From assembly GCA_947584295.1 (NCBI GenBank), contig CANPWM010000011.1, positions 1 to 47,251 on the forward strand: a stretch of DNA of 47,251 nucleotides, written 5' to 3'. The stretch is from an uncultured Oscillospiraceae bacterium (lineage in GTDB: Bacteria; Bacillota; Clostridia; Oscillospirales; Oscillospiraceae). Made by a program: the position numbers and the translations under genes. The notes beneath the pieces are model-generated. The model was given only the letters and a program-made list of their open reading frames with translations. It did not search any database and had not been told where the DNA came from. The stretch's first letter is position 1. The number at the start of each line of letters is the position of its first letter. Positions 43,064 to 47,251 of this stretch are shown in pieces.

Positions 43064-43753
43064 TTATAACGCTAAAATCTGAAAGACATGCAGTGTCCCG
43101 TCTGAGACACGAAAGCGCACGTCGAAGCCGCCGTAGGCAAGGCCGTATTCCCGGTCAGGATCGTCCTGATAGGAGGGGCGCGGGTCGTGGGAGAGGATAT
43201 CCAAAAGCGCCAGGCGCGTCTCCTCCGGCAAGGGGGCGGCCAGCTCCGGCGGAAGGGCCACCTTCAGGCGCTTTTCCGGCAGCTCGTCGGTGTAGCCGCC
43301 GGAGGCGCCGGGGCGGGCGTCGGCGTAGGGCAGGTAGGGCTTGATATCGAAGATGGGCGTGCCGTCGGTCATATCCGCCCCGGACACCAGCAGAGCGGGG
43401 CCGTCGGGGGCGTCCCACTCCACCCGCACAAGGCCCACGCAGGAGAGGCCCACCGGGTTGGGCCGGAAGGGGGAGCGGGTGGCAAAGACGCCCATGCGCC
43501 GGTTGCCCCCCAGGCGCGGGGGCCGGACGGTGGGGGACCAGTCCTCCCGGCGCACCCGGTCGAAGCTCCAGAGGAGCCAGAGGTGGGAAAACCCCTCGAT
43601 GCCCCGGAGGGCGTCGGGGTTGCGGAACTCCGGCTCGAAGACCACGCGGGAGAGGACGTGTTCCGCCAGCCCCGCCTGACGGGGGACGCCGAATTTTTCG
43701 GTAAAGCCGCCCCGGAGGCGGGCGACGATCCGCAGAGAGACGGTCTCGGACAT
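43064..43753 (-). CDS. trmO: tRNA t6A37 methyltransferase TrmO (TsaA family)
   Basis: About 229 residues. The family core is visible: GFTEKFGVPRQAGLAEHVLS, then FSHLWLLWSFDR, GVFATRSPFRPNPVGLSCV and GADMTDGTPIFDIKPYLPYAD. TrmO methylates N6 of threonylcarbamoyladenosine 37 in certain tRNAs using SAM. A longer frame reaches 43852, but the ATG at 43753 has GGAAGGTGA in good position. The C-terminal part (about 150-229) is the extra domain found in the longer subgroup. Divergent from the oxidoreductase genes. Confidence 0.9.
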   Translation of the reverse strand: MSETVSLRIVARLRGGFTEKFGVPRQAGLAEHVLSRVVFEPEFRNPDALRGIEGFSHLWLLWSFDRVRREDWSPTVRPPRLGGNRRMGVFATRSPFRPNPVGLSCVGLVRVEWDAPDGPALLVSGADMTDGTPIFDIKPYLPYADARPGASGGYTDELPEKRLKVALPPELAAPLPEETRLALLDILSHDPRPSYQDDPDREYGLAYGGFDVRFRVSDGTLHVFQILAL

Positions 43754-43833
43754 AAAAATCACCTTCCATGCCTGATTATACCCGAAAAACCCCCTCCTGT
43801 CCAGCGAAAAGCCGCCGTGGGCGGGAAGCGGGC

Positions 43834-43862
43834 TTGTAAATCGGCTCGGCATGGCTTATAAT
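43834..43862 (+). promoter_or_regulatory. Promoter of the flavoprotein gene pair
   Basis: TTGTAA (43834-43839), 17-nt spacer, TATAAT (43857-43862), 35 nt upstream of the GTG start at 43898. Confidence 0.65.
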
Positions 43863-43897
43863 CGGGGGAGAGAAGCGAAAGAAAGGGAGGACGCGGC

Positions 43898-45103
43898 GTG
43901 GAGATCGTAGTTATCGGCGGCGGGGCCTCGGGCCTGGCCGCGGCCATAGAGGCGGCGAAATACGGGAGCGTCACTGTGCTGGAGCGGGGCGAGCGGGTGG
44001 GCCGGAAGCTGGCCGTCACCGGCAACGGGCGGTGCAACCTGACCAATCTGGCCCTGGCCCCGGAGCGTTACCATGGGGAGACGCCGGCCTTTGCCCGCCC
44101 CGCCCTGGAGCGGTTCGGCGCGGAGGACACCCGGCGGTTTTTCTACGGGCTGGGGCTGGTGACCGTGGCGGAGCCCTCCGGGCGGGTCTATCCCCACTCC
44201 GACCAGGCCGGGAGCGTGGTGGACGTGCTGCGTTTCGGGGCGCTGGAGCGGGGCGTAAGGCTGGCGTGCGGGGAGCGGGTGCTGGAGATCCGCCCGGGAA
44301 GGGGCGGCTTCACGGTGGTGACGGAGAGCGGCCCCCGGCGGGCGGACAGGGTCATCGCGGCCCCCGGCGGGGCGGCCTGCCCCCGGGCCGGGGGATCCGG
44401 CGAGGGCTACCGCCTGCTGACGGCGCTGGGCCACACCAGGACGGCGCTCTGGCCCTCCCTTGTCCAGCTGAAAACGGAAAACGCCTTCACCCGGCCCCTG
44501 AAGGGCGTCCGGGCGGACGCCGGGGTGCGGGTGATGAGCCGGGAGGGCAGCCTCCTGGCGGAGAGCGCCGGGGAGGTGCAGTTTACGGACTACGGCGTGT
44601 CCGGGCCGGCGGTGTTTGAGGTCTCCCGGGCCGCCGCCGCGGCGGAGAGGTGCCTTCTCCGGCTGGATCTTCTGCGGCGCGTGGGGGCGGAGGAGCTGAC
44701 CGCCCTTTTGGAAAAGCGGCGGGAGACGGCCCTGACGGCGGAGAACCTGCTGACGGGCGTACTGCACAACAAGCTGGGCCGCACCCTGCTGACCCGGCTG
44801 GGATACCCCCTGCCTACCCCCCTCAGGGGGCTGTCGGAGGGGGATATGCGCCGGATAGCCGGGGCCGTCAAGGGGGTGGAGCTGCCCGTCACCGGCACCA
44901 TGGGCATGGAGGGGGCGCAGGTCACCGCCGGGGGCATCCGCACGGCGGAGTTTGACCCGGAGACGCTGGAGAGCCGCCTTGTCCCCGGCCTTTTCGCCTG
45001 CGGCGAGGTGCTGGACGTGGACGGCGACTGCGGCGGCTACAACCTCCAGTGGGCCTGGAGCTCAGGCCGCCTGGCGGGGAATCTGGGGGCGCTGAGATGC
45101 TGA
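43898..45103 (+). CDS. HI0933/BaiN-family FAD-binding oxidoreductase
   Basis: 401 residues. The FAD dinucleotide motif VIGGGASGLAAAIEAAKYG opens the protein, followed by GRKLAVTGNGRCNLTN, the family signature, and GEVLDVDGDCGGYNLQWAWSSGRLAG at the C-terminus, which completes the FAD site. Members of this family are flavoproteins of uncertain role; one homologue, BaiN, has been linked to bile acid reduction, but that cannot be assumed here. GTG start with AGGGAGG upstream. The stop overlaps the next gene by 7 nt. Confidence 0.88.
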   Translation: MEIVVIGGGASGLAAAIEAAKYGSVTVLERGERVGRKLAVTGNGRCNLTNLALAPERYHGETPAFARPALERFGAEDTRRFFYGLGLVTVAEPSGRVYPHSDQAGSVVDVLRFGALERGVRLACGERVLEIRPGRGGFTVVTESGPRRADRVIAAPGGAACPRAGGSGEGYRLLTALGHTRTALWPSLVQLKTENAFTRPLKGVRADAGVRVMSREGSLLAESAGEVQFTDYGVSGPAVFEVSRAAAAAERCLLRLDLLRRVGAEELTALLEKRRETALTAENLLTGVLHNKLGRTLLTRLGYPLPTPLRGLSEGDMRRIAGAVKGVELPVTGTMGMEGAQVTAGGIRTAEFDPETLESRLVPGLFACGEVLDVDGDCGGYNLQWAWSSGRLAGNLGALRC

Positions 45104-46683
45104 GAGTGAGAGAGCTGTCCGTCCCCGCCAAGGAGGACGGGCGTGAGGCGGTGCTGAGCGCCGCCGCCAGGGAGCTGGGCGTTTCGGAGGGGGAGATCGA
45201 GGCGCTGAAGCTCCGCCGCCGCTCGGTGGACGCCCGGAAGAAGAACGATATCCGCCTTATCTACACCGTGGACGTGGCCCTCCGCGGGGACGAGGCGGCT
45301 GTTTTGCGGCGGCGGGGCGGCGGGCGGATCGCCCCGGCGGAGGCGTATACCTACGCCGTCCCCACCGGCGGGGAGCGGCTGGGCCGGAGGCCCATCGTCG
45401 CCGGATTCGGCCCGGCGGGAATGTTCGCGGGGCTTGTGCTGGCCCTGGCCGGGGCCAGGCCGCTGATCCTGGAGCGGGGCCGGGACGTGGAGACCCGGGA
45501 GCGGGACGTGGAGCGGTTCTGGCGCACGGGCGCGCTGGATCCCGCCTCCAACGTGCAGTTCGGCGAGGGCGGGGCCGGGGCCTTCTCCGACGGGAAGCTG
45601 AATACCGGCACGAAAAATCCCCGGATCCAGTGGGTGCTGGATCGGTTCGTGGAGTTCGGGGCCGGGGAAAACGTGGCATATGAGGCCAAGCCCCATGTGG
45701 GGACGGACCGGCTGAAGCTGGTGGTGAAAAATCTGCGGCAGCGGATCGTTGCCCTGGGGGGCCAGGTGCGCTTCGACGCGGCGCTGACGGGCATAAAAAC
45801 CGAGGCGGGCCGGGTCACGGGCGTCCTTGTCAACGGCGGGGAGGAGCTTCCCTGCGACGACCTCCTGCTGGCTGTGGGCCACAGCGCCCGGGACACCTTC
45901 GCCTGGCTGCGGGGCCTGGGCGTGCCGATGGAGCCGAAGCCCTTTGCCATGGGGGCGCGGATCGAGCACAGCCAACAGGCGCTGGACAGGTGCCAGTACG
46001 GGGCGATGGCGGGCTGTGCGGCCCTGGGGGCGGCGGACTACAAGCTGGCCGTCCATACCGCCCGGGGGAGCGCCTATACCTTCTGTATGTGTCCCGGCGG
46101 GTATGTGGTGGCCGCCGCCTCGGAGGCGGGCGGGGTGTGTACCAACGGCATGAGCTATTCGGGCCGGGACGGCAAGAACGCCAACTCCGCCCTTCTGGTG
46201 GGCCTGGACACGGCGGATTTCCCCTATCCCGGGCCTTTGGGCGGCGTGGAGTGGCAGCGGGAGCTGGAGCGCCGTGCCTTTGAGGCCGCGGGGGGCTATT
46301 TCGCCCCGGTCCAGACCGTGGGGGATTTTCTGGGTACCCCCGCCGCCCCCTCGGTGGAGGCCACTTACAGGCCGGGGGTGCGGCCCGTGGATCTGCACAC
46401 CGTTCTGCCGGAGCGGATCACGGCGGCCATGGAGCTGGCCCTGCCGGAGCTGGGGCGGAAGCTGCCGGTGTTCCGGGACAGGGGCGCGGTGCTGACCGGG
46501 CCGGAGACGCGCAGCTCGTCGCCGGTGCGGATCGTGCGGGACGAAACCCGCCAGTCGCCCCTCCGGGGCCTGTGGCCCTGCGGGGAGGGGGCCGGTTACG
46601 CCGGGGGCATCACCTCCGCCGCGGTGGACGGAATGATGACCGCCGAGGCGGTGCTGACGCTTGCGTATTCCGGGCAGGGGTAA
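45097..46683 (+). CDS. FAD-dependent dehydrogenase-like protein (uncharacterised family)
   Basis: 528 residues. An N-terminal domain of about 95 residues (LRVRELSVPAKEDGREAVLS) precedes the FAD motif PIVAGFGPAGMFAGLVLALAG. Further conserved stretches are SNVQFGEGGAGAFSDGKLNT, then MCPGGYVVAAASEAGGVCTNGMS with two cysteines, and GEGAGYAGGITSAAVDG at the end. The family is common in anaerobic Bacillota, with no established substrate. The ATG overlaps the preceding gene, so the two flavoproteins are probably made together. Confidence 0.85.
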   Translation: MLRVRELSVPAKEDGREAVLSAAARELGVSEGEIEALKLRRRSVDARKKNDIRLIYTVDVALRGDEAAVLRRRGGGRIAPAEAYTYAVPTGGERLGRRPIVAGFGPAGMFAGLVLALAGARPLILERGRDVETRERDVERFWRTGALDPASNVQFGEGGAGAFSDGKLNTGTKNPRIQWVLDRFVEFGAGENVAYEAKPHVGTDRLKLVVKNLRQRIVALGGQVRFDAALTGIKTEAGRVTGVLVNGGEELPCDDLLLAVGHSARDTFAWLRGLGVPMEPKPFAMGARIEHSQQALDRCQYGAMAGCAALGAADYKLAVHTARGSAYTFCMCPGGYVVAAASEAGGVCTNGMSYSGRDGKNANSALLVGLDTADFPYPGPLGGVEWQRELERRAFEAAGGYFAPVQTVGDFLGTPAAPSVEATYRPGVRPVDLHTVLPERITAAMELALPELGRKLPVFRDRGAVLTGPETRSSSPVRIVRDETRQSPLRGLWPCGEGAGYAGGITSAAVDGMMTAEAVLTLAYSGQG

Positions 46684-46709
46684 GACGGTATAATCGCCCT
46701 GCCGGGGGC

Positions 46710-46729
46710 AAACCGCCGGAGCGGTTTCT
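46710..46729 (+). terminator. Hairpin after the flavoprotein pair
   Basis: AAACCGC-CGGA-GCGGTTT stem followed by CT and AT-rich sequence. It occupies the same place relative to the downstream promoter module as the hairpin at 7474-7512. Confidence 0.5.
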
Positions 46730-46783
46730 ATTCGGTATGGGCGGAAATTTAGTAAACATTAAATTAACCGCCGTAACGGACAG

Positions 46784-46812
46784 TAGATTTCTTCGCGTTC
46801 GGGTGGTACAAT
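46784..46812 (+). promoter_or_regulatory. Promoter module of the flavodoxin-like gene
   Basis: TAGATT (46784-46789), 17-nt spacer ending GGGTGG, TACAAT (46807-46812). Identical in layout, and largely in sequence, to the module at 7571-7599. Confidence 0.6.
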
Positions 46813-46865
46813 GTTTATTGTCATGTGGGCGGCTGTCCGGCAATTGATGTTTAACGAGGTATAAA

Positions 46866-47251
46866 ATGAGATTATTCGTTTCTTTCTCCGCAAGAAAAAC
46901 CGGTAATTGCGCTCAGATCATTGATTTTATAAAGACACCGCAAGATAAAGTGATTTATTATATGGATTTAAACACACATGGGTGCGGTAATTGCGGTTAT
47001 GAGTGCTTCAAAACACAATGCAGATATCGAGGCGATGATGTTTATCGCCTTTATAGCAGTTTTGAGAGCTATGAAAAAGTGATTCTGCTTGTACCGATGT
47101 ATTGCGGAAATCCTTCCTCCCTATATTTTGGCTTTAACGAAAGAAGCCAAGACTTTTTCACGCGCCATGAAAATGAATATAGTTCCTTTGCGGAAAGACT
47201 TTTTATCATCGGCGTCTATGGAAGCAAGAAAGAATCACCGGATTTCATAAG
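46866..47251 (+). CDS. Flavodoxin-fold NAD(P)H-dependent oxidoreductase, partial
   Basis: Open to the window end; 128 residues seen. The N-terminus LFVSFSARKTGNCAQIIDFI is the FMN-phosphate-binding loop form of NADPH-dependent FMN reductases. A cysteine cluster follows, HGCGNCGYECFKTQCRYRGD, with the pattern CxxCxxxCxxxxC, and then DDVYRLY; the family often has cysteines before a DD pair, in some members binding a 4Fe-4S cluster. KVILLVPMYCGNPSSLYFGF is the second flavin loop. Start ATG with GAGGT upstream. The gene is AT-rich compared with its neighbours, like that at 7661, and probably acquired. Confidence 0.75.
   Translation, partial: MRLFVSFSARKTGNCAQIIDFIKTPQDKVIYYMDLNTHGCGNCGYECFKTQCRYRGDDVYRLYSSFESYEKVILLVPMYCGNPSSLYFGFNERSQDFFTRHENEYSSFAERLFIIGVYGSKKESPDFI

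Overview
The window looks like chromosome from a GC-rich Bacillota, most likely an anaerobic gut Clostridia of the Oscillospirales type. The evidence is the F1Fo-ATPase operon layout, a nusA operon with ylxR and ylxQ, a T-box leader, a four-subunit ferredoxin-dependent 2-oxoacid oxidoreductase, Clostridia-style ECF sigma/anti-sigma pairs, a Na+-type c-ring sequence and strong G/C bias at third codon positions. This assignment is inferred from gene content; no 16S rRNA or complete tRNA gene is present.

Layout. 34-7383 (+): complete atpZIBEFHAGDC operon. 7384-9081: an AT-rich, apparently acquired phosphotransferase gene, then copy 1 of a palindromic mosaic repeat. 9082-10374 (-): ECF sigma factor fused to a large C-terminal domain. 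10490-19218 (-): rimP-nusA-rnpM-ylxQ-infB-(unknown)-rbfA-nrnA-truB-ribF, with a terminator-like hairpin in the leader and a REP-like cluster between nrnA and truB. 19491-22011 (+): solute-binding lipoprotein and MATE transporter, separated by repeat copy 2. 22114-25448 (-): 2-oxoacid:ferredoxin oxidoreductase operon (gamma-delta-alpha-beta) behind a T-box whose specifier reads ATC (Ile). 25530-28732 (-): zinc-ribbon protein, CbiT-like methyltransferase, anti-sigma-like membrane protein and its ECF sigma factor. 28835-32214 (-): acpP, then khpB-yidC-yidD-rnpA-rpmH without dnaA. 32523-37536 (+): comEB, an XRE regulator, lepA, and a GH2 glycosidase. 37555-38320: dense REP-like array. 38427-43753 (-): small membrane protein, glnS (with a MITE-like hairpin in its leader), pth, repeat copy 3, prs, a three-armed palindromic element, trmO. 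43898-46683 (+): two overlapping FAD-dependent oxidoreductase genes. 46866-end (+): truncated AT-rich flavodoxin-fold gene whose upstream region resembles that of the phosphotransferase.

Most genes are housekeeping: energy coupling, transcription elongation, translation initiation, tRNA processing and membrane insertion. The unusual material lies between genes. There are at least four families of palindromic repeats: REP-like units with GTAG/GTAC heads, a mosaic element with a covarying stem, a MITE-like hairpin, and an element with ends resembling a tRNA T-arm. These sit inside operons and leaders, and some share sub-modules. The strongest regulatory observations are the Ile-type T-box on the oxidoreductase operon, the ECF-type promoter in front of the sigma fusion gene, the leader terminator of the nusA operon, and the shared promoter module of the two AT-rich genes. 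All functional statements rest on reading motifs and gene order; no database search was possible.
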